Source: Campylobacter concisus (GTDB lineage Bacteria; Campylobacterota; Campylobacteria; Campylobacterales; Campylobacteraceae). From it: 64,000 nucleotides of DNA. This document shows, piece after piece, positions 9,666 through 19,432 of this stretch. The stretch is taken from contig NZ_JAAKZC010000001.1 of the NCBI RefSeq assembly GCF_015230015.1, forward strand, positions 62,001 through 126,000, in the 5' to 3' direction. The position numbers and the translations under genes are program-made. How positions within the stretch are numbered: the first letter of the stretch is position 1; every line of letters starts with the position of its first letter. The notes under the pieces are model-generated. The model was not told the DNA's origin. It did not search any database and saw only the letters and a list, made by a program, of their open reading frames with translations.

Positions 9666-10274
9666 TTAGTTGCCTCTGCTTCCAGGCTTAATAGCCTTGC
9701 TACCGCTCTTACAAAGCGGACAGTGCTCTGGCTCGTAAATTTCAAATTCAAAATTTCCCAAAGCGAAAAATGGCTTGTCGCTTGGCAGTTTTGCGTTTGC
9801 CTTAGCTTCATTTCCTAAATTTGCGACCTTGCAAAATCCACGGTTTGCAAGCGCTGCAAAGCCAACCACTTCGCCACCAAGGCTCTCTATCACGTGCGCT
9901 GCTTCAAGTGCTGAGCCACCAGTTGTTATGATGTCTTCACAAACTATAAATTTCTCGCCCTTTTTCACTTCAAAGCCGCGCCTTAGGCTCATCACCCTAT
10001 CAACGCGCTCTGTAAATATAAAGCGTTTTTTTGCCGCACGAGCTAGCTCGTATCCAGCCAAAATTCCACCAAGCGCTGGCGAGCAAACGCTATCAAATTT
10101 AATGCCAAATTTCTCTATCACGCACGCAAGCTCATCTGCTAGCTTTGCCGCAAGTGCTGGGTCTTCAAGCACCTTTGCGCTTTGTAGATAAAACTGCGAG
10201 TGGTTGCCACTACTTAGCAAAAAGTGCCCCTCTAAATACGCCCCAGCGTCCTTGTAAATTTTCTCTAAATTCAT
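9666..10274 (-). CDS. pyrE: Orotate phosphoribosyltransferase
   Basis: 202 residues. It joins orotate to PRPP to make orotidine 5'-phosphate in pyrimidine synthesis. The PRPP-binding loop [16 protein letters not shown] is at about residues 111-126, and the N-terminal [14 protein letters not shown] matches the family. The tail ends in [15 protein letters not shown], a Cys pair seen in longer epsilonproteobacterial and archaeal-type PyrE forms. It is divergent from the antiporter gene, with 119 bases between the two starts. Confidence 0.92.
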   Translation of the reverse strand: MNLEKIYKDAGAYLEGHFLLSSGNHSQFYLQSAKVLEDPALAAKLADELACVIEKFGIKFDSVCSPALGGILAGYELARAAKKRFIFTERVDRVMSLRRGFEVKKGEKFIVCEDIITTGGSALEAAHVIESLGGEVVGFAALANRGFCKVANLGNEAKANAKLPSDKPFFALGNFEFEIYEPEHCPLCKSGSKAIKPGSRGN

Positions 10275-10360
10275 CGCTTTTTCCTTTTAAAATTTGCCAA
10301 AAATCTTAACACATACCCACTTAAGCCACTCTTTTTAAAATTTAATAAGCCCCACCCTTG

Positions 10361-10366
10361 TATAAT
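10361..10366 (+). promoter_or_regulatory. -10 box (TATAAT) of the antiporter gene
   Basis: A perfect TATAAT 27 bases before the ATG at 10394, in an AT-rich stretch without a clear -35 box, as usual for the vegetative sigma factor of Campylobacter. Transcription would begin near 10373, which rules out the longer in-frame start at 10358. Confidence 0.65.
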
Positions 10367-10393
10367 TCTTGCACTCATACAAAAAGGACACTC

Positions 10394-11761
10394 ATGCTTC
10401 TCTTTAACCCTGTTGTTTTTAGCATTTTGGTGATGACGGTGCTATGTTTGCTGCGCTTTAACATCCTTCTTTCTATCCTCATCTCAGCCCTTGTCGCTGG
10501 GGTTATGTATAAGCATGGTTTTAGCGGATTTGAAAGTGGCTTTACAAGCGGCATAGATAGCTTTTTCACAGCTCTAAAAGAGACCACGCAAAGCCTTATA
10601 AGCGGTATGCAAGGCAATCTTGAGACCTCGCTAAGCTACATCTTACTAGGTGCTCTTGCAGCTGCCATTGCAAATACAAATTTAACAGCCATTTTGATAA
10701 ATGCAATGAGTAAATTTCTTAGCTCAAATAAGGTGATATTCACGCTAACTATCGCTTTTATCGCTTGCTTGTCTCAAAATTTGATCCCAGTTCACATAGC
10801 CTTCATACCTATCTTGATCCCGCCACTTCTTGCTCTTATGAATAAAATGGGCATAGATAGGCGTGCGGTGGCTTGCGCTCTTACATTTGGACTGCAAGCG
10901 CCTTATGTGAGCCTTAGCGTTGGCTTTGGTCTTCTTTTTCACAATATCCTTAAAAAAGAGCTAGCAAACAACGGCATAAACACAACTATCTCAGATATCT
11001 CATCGGTAATGTGGATCGGCGGTGCGTCGATGTTAGTTGGTCTTATCATTGCCATTTTTGTCTACGGCAGAAAGCGCGTTTATAAAACATCTAAATTTGA
11101 AAAGGCCGAGCTTGATGAATTAGAGCGCGCAAAGAGCCTTGAGATGACTAAAAAAGAGTGGGCGGTCTTAGCTGGTGCGGTTGTCGCCTTTGTCGTGCAA
11201 ATTTATACTTCGCTCTTGCCACTTGGTGCGCTGCTTGGACTTTTGGTTATGGTCGTTTTTGGTGGAATAGAATATAAAAAAGTAGATAAGATCATGGATA
11301 ATGGCCTTGCTATGATGGGCTTTATCGCATTTATCATGCTTGTTGCGGCAGGATACGGCACCATTTTAAGAGAGAGTGGCGGTATAGACGAGCTTGTAAA
11401 ATACGCTAGTTTGGTCTCTGGCGGTAAGATAGGCGGAGCTCTTTTGATGCTACTTATCGGACTACTTGTTACGATGGGCATAGGCACTAGCTTTGGCACG
11501 ATCCCTATCCTAGCCTCTATCTACGTGCCACTTTGCCTTAGCCTTGGATTTGGCGTGCCAGCTATCATCTTGCTAGTTGGTATAGCAGCAGCTCTAGGTG
11601 ACGCTGGAAGCCCAGCGAGCGACAGCACACTTGGGCCAACAAGCGGCTTAAATGCAGACGGCGAGCACAACCACATATATGATACTTGCGTGCCTACATT
11701 TGTATTTTTTAACATCCCACTAATCATCGGTGGCGTCGTAGGTGCGTTGATACTTGGATAA
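10394..11761 (+). CDS. Na+/H+ antiporter-family membrane transporter
   Basis: 455 residues with about eleven or twelve hydrophobic segments and the repeated, Gly-rich helices of the NhaC-like Na+/H+ antiporter/dicarboxylate carrier group. The segments GALAAAIANTN, GIGTSFGTIPI and ALGDAGSPASD are typical half-helix regions; the last is near the C-terminus. The ATG at 10394 follows AAAAAGGACACTC and fits the promoter. A strong hairpin ends the unit. The family is fairly sure; the exported or imported solute is not known. Confidence 0.78.
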   Translation: MLLFNPVVFSILVMTVLCLLRFNILLSILISALVAGVMYKHGFSGFESGFTSGIDSFFTALKETTQSLISGMQGNLETSLSYILLGALAAAIANTNLTAILINAMSKFLSSNKVIFTLTIAFIACLSQNLIPVHIAFIPILIPPLLALMNKMGIDRRAVACALTFGLQAPYVSLSVGFGLLFHNILKKELANNGINTTISDISSVMWIGGASMLVGLIIAIFVYGRKRVYKTSKFEKAELDELERAKSLEMTKKEWAVLAGAVVAFVVQIYTSLLPLGALLGLLVMVVFGGIEYKKVDKIMDNGLAMMGFIAFIMLVAAGYGTILRESGGIDELVKYASLVSGGKIGGALLMLLIGLLVTMGIGTSFGTIPILASIYVPLCLSLGFGVPAIILLVGIAAALGDAGSPASDSTLGPTSGLNADGEHNHIYDTCVPTFVFFNIPLIIGGVVGALILG

Positions 11762-11792
11762 AATTTGGCGTTAAAAGCGCCAAATTTATTTT
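11761..11792 (+). terminator. Rho-independent terminator after the antiporter gene
   Basis: A perfect 10-bp inverted repeat (AAATTTGGCG/CGCCAAATTT) with a 7-base loop and a short ATTTT tail begins at the last base of the stop codon. Confidence 0.75.
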
Positions 11793-11836
11793 AAATATAT
11801 GTGCTAAAATCATTAAAAAATTTAAAGGAAAATGCG

Positions 11837-12127
11837 ATGCAAACAAACATTGATTATGCAAAATACGAGACGATGACACGTAAAGCTTTGTTTAATTCAC
11901 TTGAAAAAGAGGAAAAAAAACTAAATTCATTGCAAAATACTTTAAAAAAACAATCAGAACTAATCCTTTATCTTAAAAAAAAGATAAAAAGCAAACTTGA
12001 TGAGCCAAAAGATTATGAACTTTTACAATCTCCAAGCATAAAAAAACTCGATATAGAATTTAAAAAACTCTCAAAAATGGAGCAAGAAGCACTAATAGCT
12101 GAAGTTAAAACTGAAATGGGCGTTTAG
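11837..12127 (+). CDS. Putative antitoxin of a type II toxin-antitoxin pair
   Basis: 96 residues, highly charged, with a central Lys/Glu/Leu-rich heptad stretch (about 20-55) that looks like a coiled coil. The ATG at 11837 follows AAAGGAAAATGCG; an upstream in-frame ATG at 11801 lacks a site. Its TAG shares one base with the GTG start of the RelE/ParE-like gene, the close coupling expected of an antitoxin-toxin pair. I do not recognise the DNA-binding fold. The role is inferred from the partner. Confidence 0.7.
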   Translation: MQTNIDYAKYETMTRKALFNSLEKEEKKLNSLQNTLKKQSELILYLKKKIKSKLDEPKDYELLQSPSIKKLDIEFKKLSKMEQEALIAEVKTEMGV

Positions 12128-12399
12128 TGTATAAAATAGTCATTAAACGCTCTGCCGACAAACAGCTAGATAAAATTTCAAAAGGCGATCTAAGAGCGGC
12201 TCTAAAAATACGCATCTTTCTAAAAGAACTCGAAAAAATAGAAAATCCTTTTGCAACAAATAACGCAGAAAAGATGCAAGGTTATGATAACCGCTGGCGC
12301 TGGAGGGTTGGCATACATTACCGCATAATAGGGCTTAAACAAGATGAAATTTTAACTATTGAAATAATAGAAATTTCATCACGAGAAAAAGCATACTAA
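12127..12399 (+). CDS. RelE/ParE-superfamily toxin
   Basis: 90 residues with the core RelE/ParE pattern: an N-terminal strand-helix MYKIVIKRSADKQLDKI, then basic strands RWRWRVGIHYRIIG and a C-terminal strand ILTIEIIEISSREKAY. RelE members cut mRNA on the ribosome and ParE members poison gyrase; I cannot tell which applies. The GTG start overlaps the antitoxin stop by one base. The pair lies between the antiporter terminator and the flgE promoter, a compact insert without mobile-element ends that I can see. Confidence 0.82.
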   Translation: MYKIVIKRSADKQLDKISKGDLRAALKIRIFLKELEKIENPFATNNAEKMQGYDNRWRWRVGIHYRIIGLKQDEILTIEIIEISSREKAY

Positions 12400-12452
12400 A
12401 AAATACAACCTATAAAAATTTTCAAATTTTTCTCTTTTTGCCGATATAAATT

Positions 12453-12469
12453 TTGGAACATCTTTTGCT
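12453..12469 (+). promoter_or_regulatory. Sigma-54 promoter of flgE
   Basis: GG at 12455-12456 and GC at 12467-12468 are separated by exactly ten bases (TTGGAAC...TTTTGCTT), the -24/-12 pattern of RpoN promoters. The expected start near 12480 gives a leader of about 35 bases before the flgE ATG at 12515. This fits control of hook and rod genes by RpoN and FlgSR in Campylobacter. Confidence 0.85.
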
Positions 12470-12514
12470 TTGAAAGATTATAAAAATTTTAAAACGAGAA
12501 AAAAGGATAAGCTC

Positions 12515-14959
12515 ATGATGAGATCACTTTGGTCTGGTGTTTCAGGCCTACAAGCCCACCAGATAGCCATGGACGTAGAAGGCAACAATATCGCAAACGT
12601 CAATACTTATGGTTTTAAATACAACCGCGCAAATTTTGCTGATATACTAAGCCAAACTCCAAGAGTAGCTACCGCTCCACAAGGTCAGCTAGGCGGTCAA
12701 AACGCTATGCAAATAGGTCTAGGAACGACCATAAACTCAACTACAAGAATTTTCTCACAAGGCACACTAACAGACACTACTAAGCAAACCGACCTTGCTC
12801 TTCAAGGAAATGGCTTCTTTGTCGTATCTCCAGATGGCGGAACGACAAGATACTATACAAGAAACGGCGACTTTGTTCGTGATAAGGCTGGTAACTTCGT
12901 AAACAACAGCGGATACATCGTTCAAGGCTGGACTAGAGATGATGAGACTGGCACTATCGACTCAACAGGCCCTATAAGCAACATCGTCATCAAAGAAGGT
13001 CTTACAACTCCAGCAAGAGCGACAACAGAAGTTAAAATAAAAGGCAACCTCGACTCAGGTAACAGCATCGGTCAAAGAAGCACGCCTATATACGCTCTTG
13101 ATTCAGTTGCTGGCGGACGTGACTACAATAACGATGGAATTTTAAATGCCAACGAAGTTCATAACGAAAACGATACAAACAACGACGAATTTTATACAAA
13201 CTCAAGAAACGAGCAAATCTTAACAGAGCGTGGCGTCGATCTTGGTGTTACATTTGACGAGCTTGGAAACGGACTTGCACTAAGAGATGGACAAGGTATC
13301 TGGGTAAGCTACGCAAATGCTAAGACTGAGAAATTTTCAGTAGGTAGCGCTCTAGCACAAAATATCGGTCAGATCAACCCACCAGCTACACTTGATATAA
13401 CACTAAATGGACAAAATATCAAAACTCAAGCTGGTACGATGACAAGTATCAGTGACGTTGCCGCTGCTATCAACGCTCAGTACAACAAAACTGGTGTTAG
13501 AGCTGAAATTTCAGAGGGTAACAAACTAACACTTATAAACAGAAACAACTCAGGTACAACCGAAGAGACAAAAAACATCCACCTAACAGTAAATGCTGGA
13601 AACACAGTTGGCGGTCTAGCTAGTAAAGATATCATAACAGCTTATCAATATGTCTATACAAGCTCACAAACAACAGCTGTTCACCCAAATAACGACAAAA
13701 TCGCAAGACAAATAACAACAACAGAAGATCTTCGTGCAGCTATGCAAGAGGATGCTAGAAACCACGTTGATTATAACGGCGATGGTCAAATAAGAGCAAA
13801 TTCTGATGCTCTTGATGCAGCAAAACTTGCAACTGCTGCTCACAAGGTAGCTCCAGGCACAGGTGGCGCAGCTATAACAAATCCAGCTTATGCACTAGCA
13901 TATAACAACGCTTATGCAGCAGCAGCTGGCACGCCTGATCAAAAACACGCAGCCGGTATCGCAGCACTTCAAGCAGCAGCTGGAGATGATACAAACGACG
14001 GCGTAAAGATCACTGTAAATAAACTAGGTCAATTTCAACTAGAAAACCCTACAAACGAAATGGCTGATCAAGCACTTTATATGACTACAACTGGTCTTAC
14101 AAAACCAGCTCAAGGCACAAACAACGCAGCAGTCAATGAAAACGTTCGCTTTACAAACATCATGAAAGCACTTGATGGCGCACTAAGCCCAGGTCAAGCA
14201 CTAAGAGCGAGCGGTAAGATGATGATGTCAAGCCATGGCTCAACAGCTGAAATTTTTGACTCACTTGGCTCAAAACACACAGTTAGTATCAGATGGGCAA
14301 AGACAGGTACTACAACAGATGGTGGTACAGAGTGGAATATGATCATCCAAGTGCCAGAGCCTGCTAAGATAAACTACACAGGTGAGGGTCCAGACAACGT
14401 CGTAACTGGTTCATTGAGATTTAACTCAAATGGCTCACTTGCTAGCTTTCACCCAGCTACGATAACATTTTCAGCTAACAACGGCTCACAAAGTGGTCAA
14501 AACGTTAGTTTAAATTTTGGCTTAGGAACAGACTTTAACGGACTAACAAGCTTTGATAAAGACTCTTCAACTGAGTCTATCTCACAAGATGGCTACACAG
14601 GTGGCACACTAAATGACCTAAAGATCGACGAAACTGGCACTATCATCGGTGCATTTTCAAACGGACAAAGCTTTGGCCTAGCTCAAGTGGCACTTGCTAG
14701 CTTTACAAACAACGAGGGTCTTCAAAGTGAGGGCGGAAACGTCTTTTCACAAACTGCAAACTCAGGCGAAGCAGTCATCGGTGCAGCAGGCACAGGCGAT
14801 AAAGGCACGATCGCAGCTTCAAAACTAGAAGCTAGTAACGTCGATCTAAGCCGTGCGCTAACAGATCTTATCGTCATCCAAAGAGGCTTTCAAGCAAACT
14901 CAAAAACGATCACAACAAGCGACGAGATGCTAAACACACTTCTTCAACTAAAACAATAA
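12515..14959 (+). CDS. flgE: Flagellar hook protein FlgE
   Basis: 814 residues from the ATG at 12515 (AAAAGGATAAGCTC before it). The N-terminus (LWSGVSGLQAHQIAMDVEGN) and the C-terminal LIVIQRGFQANSKTITTSD are the conserved coiled-coil ends that pack into the hook core. Between them lie several variable surface domains, including a very Ala-rich segment at about residues 430-495. The length is like other Campylobacter FlgE proteins and about twice that of enteric ones. It is a single-gene unit between the sigma-54 promoter and a terminator. Confidence 0.96.
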   Translation: MMRSLWSGVSGLQAHQIAMDVEGNNIANVNTYGFKYNRANFADILSQTPRVATAPQGQLGGQNAMQIGLGTTINSTTRIFSQGTLTDTTKQTDLALQGNGFFVVSPDGGTTRYYTRNGDFVRDKAGNFVNNSGYIVQGWTRDDETGTIDSTGPISNIVIKEGLTTPARATTEVKIKGNLDSGNSIGQRSTPIYALDSVAGGRDYNNDGILNANEVHNENDTNNDEFYTNSRNEQILTERGVDLGVTFDELGNGLALRDGQGIWVSYANAKTEKFSVGSALAQNIGQINPPATLDITLNGQNIKTQAGTMTSISDVAAAINAQYNKTGVRAEISEGNKLTLINRNNSGTTEETKNIHLTVNAGNTVGGLASKDIITAYQYVYTSSQTTAVHPNNDKIARQITTTEDLRAAMQEDARNHVDYNGDGQIRANSDALDAAKLATAAHKVAPGTGGAAITNPAYALAYNNAYAAAAGTPDQKHAAGIAALQAAAGDDTNDGVKITVNKLGQFQLENPTNEMADQALYMTTTGLTKPAQGTNNAAVNENVRFTNIMKALDGALSPGQALRASGKMMMSSHGSTAEIFDSLGSKHTVSIRWAKTGTTTDGGTEWNMIIQVPEPAKINYTGEGPDNVVTGSLRFNSNGSLASFHPATITFSANNGSQSGQNVSLNFGLGTDFNGLTSFDKDSSTESISQDGYTGGTLNDLKIDETGTIIGAFSNGQSFGLAQVALASFTNNEGLQSEGGNVFSQTANSGEAVIGAAGTGDKGTIAASKLEASNVDLSRALTDLIVIQRGFQANSKTITTSDEMLNTLLQLKQ

Positions 14960-14963
14960 TCAT

Positions 14964-14990
14964 AAAGGGGGCGCTCGCTCCCTTTTAAAT
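14964..14990 (+). terminator. Terminator after flgE
   Basis: An inverted repeat AAAGGGGGCG/CGCTCCCTTT (one G-T pair) directly after the flgE stop, followed by TTTAAATTT. Confidence 0.72.
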
Positions 14991-15051
14991 TTACAAATAA
15001 AATCAGCCTTCTTTTTGTAAAATGCTAAAAAATTTCACAAAAAGAGAAAAT

Positions 15052-15678
15052 ATGCAAGTAACACTTCTAAATCACACTCCACTAAATATCTGCTCTCACG
15101 CGATCCGCACATGCTGGCAAAGCTTTGAAAAAGGCGACAATGGCGGAGAAAAAGACGTCGAGCTGATAGATAGGGTAGGTAATAAATTTAAACACGCATC
15201 AACGCTGGAGCATCTTTACTACAACTTCTACATCCAAGGCATCTCGCGCGCACTACTTCAAGAGCTAGCCCGCCACCGCGTAGCAAGCCTAAGCGTCAAA
15301 TCAACCCGCTACACGCTAAAAGAGCTAAAAAAAGAGGAGAAATTTGAAGTAGGGCAGTTTGAGCGAGCGGCTAAATTTATCGTGCTAACAAATGACGAAG
15401 TGGTCGATAACGCAAGCATAAAAGCGCTTGAAAACTTACGTGAAATTTTAACCTCAACAACAAAGAGCCTTGATATAGTTAAATACTGCCTGCCAGAGTG
15501 CTACAAAACAGAGCTTACATGGAGCATAAACGCTAGAAGCTTGCAAAATTTCATCTCTCTAAGAAGCTCAAAATCAGCCCTTTGGGAGATAAGAAATTTA
15601 GCAAATGCTATCTATGACGCCTTGCCTGAAGAGCATAAATTTATCTTTGAGAAGTGTTTGCCAGATGATGAGGGTTAA
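15052..15678 (+). CDS. thyX: FAD-dependent thymidylate synthase ThyX
   Basis: 208 residues. It methylates dUMP to dTMP with methylene-tetrahydrofolate and reduced FAD. The ThyX signature RHR-X7-S is present as RHRVASLSVKS. ATG 15052 follows AAAAGAGAA; a longer in-frame start at 15022 has no site. It is convergent with the methyltransferase gene, whose stop lies two bases away. Confidence 0.94.
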   Translation: MQVTLLNHTPLNICSHAIRTCWQSFEKGDNGGEKDVELIDRVGNKFKHASTLEHLYYNFYIQGISRALLQELARHRVASLSVKSTRYTLKELKKEEKFEVGQFERAAKFIVLTNDEVVDNASIKALENLREILTSTTKSLDIVKYCLPECYKTELTWSINARSLQNFISLRSSKSALWEIRNLANAIYDALPEEHKFIFEKCLPDDEG

Positions 15679-15680
15679 AT

Positions 15681-16787
15681 TTACTTTTCCAAAACGTAAA
15701 GAAGTTCGTCTACGTGGATGTTTCTAGCTTTTAAATTTCTGCTGCCGCGGTAGGCATTATACTTTTGGCGAAGTAGATGAACTTTGCCCATTTTATTTAG
15801 GTTTTTGTCAAATTCATCTTGGTTGATAAAGCCCTCTGAGTTAAACGAGATAAGCACAAATTTCGCCTTTAAATTTGCTATCAGCTCGAAAAATGCCTCG
15901 CTCGCTGATGATTTTTTATTAAAAACTGACCTGTTCCAGTCCTTTGCGATGCCTGAAACTTTTGAAATTTTACTTGGCTCTTCATAGCTTGCGATGAGAT
16001 TTAGCATGAAGTAGTTTGAGCCGTATGGATGCTGGTTATAAGGCGGATCAAGATAGACTAGATCAAGCCCATCAAGCTCTTTTGCCAGTAAATTTGCGTC
16101 CTTTTGATAGACCTCAAATGGCACGCTGAAATTTGAAAAGATAGGCTTAGTCAAATTTATATCAGAAGTGATCCTTGAGATGGCGTTTTGCCCCCTGCCA
16201 CCAAACTGACCGATGCCCTCTTTATTTTTATGAAAACCTTTAAAAATTCCACTCGTATTTGCATGAACGCTTGCATTATAAAGTAGTGGAGCTATGAAAA
16301 ATTTTCTCATCTCTTCTGGCAATATCTCATCTATGAGCCTTCTTGCAGTGTCGATGAATATGGCATTTTTCTTTGTGTAAAAGACCCGCTCGCCAAAAGC
16401 GATATTTTCATCATCTTGCGGTGCATAAAGCCTTGTTATAAAACCCTCAGAAAGCTTATCTTCTATCTCTTTTTCAAGCTTTTTTTGCCAGAAATTTATC
16501 TCATTTTTTAGCTCATTTGTGGCGTTTTGCAGGTAGCATGAGTTTGTGATGAAGCTGTAAAGCTCCAAGTCGTTTGCGACTAAAAATTCGCTATTTTGCT
16601 TTAAAAACCTAGCCACCACGCCGCTTCCGCTAAAGAGGTCGCAGCAGCTAAGCTTCTCTTTTTTAAGCTCGTCTTTTGCGTATTTTACGCCTCGCTCGAT
16701 AAAGCCTAAAAGAGAGCGTTTGTTACCAAGATAGGTTAAAATTTGCTCTTTTAGATAGGCTTGATTTTCTTGTTTTACTGGCTTCAA
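15681..16787 (-). CDS. Solitary D12-class DNA adenine N6-methyltransferase
   Basis: 368 residues. The N-terminal YLGNKRSLL resembles motif X, DLFSGSGVVARF (about 50-61) is the SAM-binding motif I, and LDPPYNQHPYG is the catalytic DPPY motif, an order that fits the alpha class. No restriction nuclease lies beside it. It begins one base after luxS ends, so it shares that transcript. In C. jejuni the orphan methylase CtsM (Cj0208) marks DNA for natural uptake; this protein might be its counterpart, but I cannot show that from the sequence. Confidence 0.85.
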   Translation of the reverse strand: MKPVKQENQAYLKEQILTYLGNKRSLLGFIERGVKYAKDELKKEKLSCCDLFSGSGVVARFLKQNSEFLVANDLELYSFITNSCYLQNATNELKNEINFWQKKLEKEIEDKLSEGFITRLYAPQDDENIAFGERVFYTKKNAIFIDTARRLIDEILPEEMRKFFIAPLLYNASVHANTSGIFKGFHKNKEGIGQFGGRGQNAISRITSDINLTKPIFSNFSVPFEVYQKDANLLAKELDGLDLVYLDPPYNQHPYGSNYFMLNLIASYEEPSKISKVSGIAKDWNRSVFNKKSSASEAFFELIANLKAKFVLISFNSEGFINQDEFDKNLNKMGKVHLLRQKYNAYRGSRNLKARNIHVDELLYVLEK

Positions 16788-16788
16788 A

Positions 16789-17304
16789 TCAGTGCTTTTT
16801 TAGTCCCATAGCATCAACGTCAAGCTTGATCTCGTCGTTGTTTATGATGACTAGGCCTTGTGCTAAAATTTTGCTTGCTATGGCGTGCGCCTCATCAAGT
16901 GAGTGCATCTTGTAAGTGCCGCATTGAAATTTATTTAGCTCTGGGATTTTATCTTGATCTTTGACCTCTAATATATCTTTCATAGAGGCTAGCCATGCCT
17001 TTTTTACAGCTTCTTCGCTAGGTGTGCCGATCACGCTCATATAAAAGCCAGTCCTACAACCCATCGGCGAGATGTCTATGATCTCTACGCCGTTGCCATT
17101 TAGGTGGTTTCTCATAAAGCCAGCAAAAAGATGTTCTAAAGTGTGAGTGCCCTTTTCTGGCAAAATTTCCTCATTTGGCTTGCAAAATCTCAAGTCAAAA
17201 ACACTGATATCATCGCCTTTTGGGGTCTTCATACTCTTTGCTAGTCTAACTCCTGGGGCTTTCATCTTCACATGATCTACGCAAAAACTATCAAGTAGTG
17301 GCAT
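16789..17304 (-). CDS. luxS: S-ribosylhomocysteine lyase LuxS
   Basis: 171 residues. It splits S-ribosylhomocysteine into homocysteine and the AI-2 precursor. The metal ligands H54 and H58 (HTLEH) and C129, and catalytic C84 (MGCRTGFY), are all present. The start follows AAAGGAG. It is followed after one base by the DNA methyltransferase, linking activated-methyl recycling with a SAM-using enzyme in one transcript. Homocysteine from this step feeds MetE, encoded at 35.6 kb. Confidence 0.96.
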   Translation of the reverse strand: MPLLDSFCVDHVKMKAPGVRLAKSMKTPKGDDISVFDLRFCKPNEEILPEKGTHTLEHLFAGFMRNHLNGNGVEIIDISPMGCRTGFYMSVIGTPSEEAVKKAWLASMKDILEVKDQDKIPELNKFQCGTYKMHSLDEAHAIASKILAQGLVIINNDEIKLDVDAMGLKKH

Positions 17305-17401
17305 ATATTCTCCTTTAAATTTTTGGTAATTTTAGCGTAAAAAAGATTTAAAATTTAAAGGCCCACGTAAATTTACATGAGCCTAGTAGTATTTTTGGGT
17401 A

Positions 17402-19366
17402 TTAAAATTTATTTTTTCTAACGTCTGTTAGTATGACCTTTGCCATGCCGTCTATCTCGCTAGTTACGTCGTTTGTGTTACTAACAACGCTTCTATTTTC
17501 TTTTGTGACGTTATCTATCTGAGCGACACTTCTATTTATCATATTTATGCCCTCAGCTTGCTCTTTTATAGATTCACTCATCTCGTTGATTGACTGAGCT
17601 AGCACATTTGTATTTGCCTCGATCTCGCCTAGACTTTTTTGTGTCCTTTCAGCTAGCTTTCTAACCTCATCAGCCACGACCGCAAAGCCACGTCCATGCT
17701 CACCTGCGCGAGCTGCTTCTATGGCGGCATTTAGAGCTAGTAAATTTGTCTGATCAGCGATGTCACGGATGATGACGATGATATTTTTGATCTCTTCACT
17801 TTGTCTTATGACGTCTCCTGTCTTTTGCGAGATAGCATTCATCGAGCTACTCATCTGTTCAACCGCAGCCGCGCTCTCTTGGATAGAGTCAGCTTGTTTG
17901 CTCGCACCCTCAGTTAAATTTCTCATAGACTCAGCAAGCATCGTTGCCTTTTCTTCTAAAATTTGAGCTTGATTTAGGTTGCTATTTAGCATAGCGCTTA
18001 TAGCATCGCCTGCGTTATTTATGCCAACTATCATAGCTTTCAAATCAGCTTCTATATTATCACTTAGTTCGATCTTAGCGGTGTAGTCGTTCTTTGAGTA
18101 TGAATTTAAGATATTTATGACGCTGCCTAAATTTTGACTGATAGAGTTAAAGAAAGTGTTTAATAAATCTTTTAACTTGATAAGTGATGGGTTGTTTGGA
18201 TTTTCACTTAGTTTGACGCCTAAATTTCCTCTTATCATGTTATTTGCAGCTACATTTAGCTCTTCAAGCATAGTGTTATCTTTTTGGATACCAGCTAAGA
18301 CTTTGTCTATGTTTTTGTTTATCTCTTCGCTCATCACGCCAAATTCATCAGTCGTGTGGATATCTAGCTTATTTGGGGCAGTACTGCTCTCATAGGTGAT
18401 AAATTTAAAGGTATCAGAAAGCTTCTCTTGTATAATCCCGATAGGTTTAAGCGAGCGTTTTAGTAGCACGAAAACAATGGCTGAGAGTATAACTATAAAG
18501 AGCACTGCAAGCATTAGCTGAGCTTTTAAGATAGGCATAGTATGGTTTGAAAAAGTATCCGCACCTATGGCAACGGTTGCTAACCAGCCATCTTCGTTGA
18601 TAGGTAAAATTTTAGCCGTTACATCTTGGTTTTTAGAGTTTTTGTAAGCTATTAGACCATTTTCGTCAAATTCTTTATTGTTATACTTTTCTGAAACAAC
18701 TTTTGTAGCTGGTGAGATTGTACCGACTTTAGAAGCCTCACTATGAAAGAGTATTGTGCCATCTTTTCTCATCACATAAGCATATCCACCATCGCCAGTG
18801 TTGCCTATATCGATGATCTTGTCGCTAACTTTTTTTACATCTATATCTATACCAACAACGCCAACAAATTTACCATTTTTAGTAACAGGAGCAGTAAAAC
18901 TCATAACAAGATCATTTGCAGAAGTGACCCTTGGCTCGGTATAAATTTCTTTATTTTTCTCTTTTGTGTTTTTATACCAGCCTCTAGTTCTTGGGTCGTA
19001 GTTGTCAGCTACGGTTGTTCTTTTACCATCTGATTGGAAGAAGTGTCCATCCTCATCGCCGTAATAAATATAGCTCACTGCAGAGTTTGCGACCTTTTTC
19101 TCTGATAAGACAAAGTTCATTATCTCATCGCCACTTTGAGCGCTCTCAACGACTGATGAAATTTTCTTGATATACTCTAAATTTTCATCAAAAAAAGTGT
19201 TTGCAACACTCTTTATATCTTTAAGGACTTGATCCTCTTTGCCACTGACAAGCTCAACGATCTTGTCCTTTGAAGTAAAATAACTAACCGCCGAGATAGC
19301 ACAAAACGAGATGATGAGTAAAATCATCAAGGCTAGTGCTATCTTATTTGTGATAGAACGAAACAC
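17402..19366 (-). CDS. Methyl-accepting chemotaxis protein, double Cache sensor
   Basis: 654 residues from a GTG at 19366, which has AAAGGAG at good distance; a TTG at 19420 has none. First helix at about 9-30, then a dCache_1 periplasmic domain (about 35-285) with DPRTRGWYK and the GVVGIDIDV motif, helix at about 290-310, HAMP-like region and signalling tip [22 protein letters not shown] patterns of this kind occur in amino-acid receptors, but the ligand cannot be read off. The tail ends in DVRKNKF without a CheR-binding pentapeptide. Confidence 0.9.
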   Translation of the reverse strand: MFRSITNKIALALMILLIISFCAISAVSYFTSKDKIVELVSGKEDQVLKDIKSVANTFFDENLEYIKKISSVVESAQSGDEIMNFVLSEKKVANSAVSYIYYGDEDGHFFQSDGKRTTVADNYDPRTRGWYKNTKEKNKEIYTEPRVTSANDLVMSFTAPVTKNGKFVGVVGIDIDVKKVSDKIIDIGNTGDGGYAYVMRKDGTILFHSEASKVGTISPATKVVSEKYNNKEFDENGLIAYKNSKNQDVTAKILPINEDGWLATVAIGADTFSNHTMPILKAQLMLAVLFIVILSAIVFVLLKRSLKPIGIIQEKLSDTFKFITYESSTAPNKLDIHTTDEFGVMSEEINKNIDKVLAGIQKDNTMLEELNVAANNMIRGNLGVKLSENPNNPSLIKLKDLLNTFFNSISQNLGSVINILNSYSKNDYTAKIELSDNIEADLKAMIVGINNAGDAISAMLNSNLNQAQILEEKATMLAESMRNLTEGASKQADSIQESAAAVEQMSSSMNAISQKTGDVIRQSEEIKNIIVIIRDIADQTNLLALNAAIEAARAGEHGRGFAVVADEVRKLAERTQKSLGEIEANTNVLAQSINEMSESIKEQAEGINMINRSVAQIDNVTKENRSVVSNTNDVTSEIDGMAKVILTDVRKNKF

Positions 19367-19432
19367 CTCTGCTCCTTTAAATTTTGTTTGAAATCCATTT
19401 GCAAAACAAAATCGGAGCAAAAGTATAAATGT

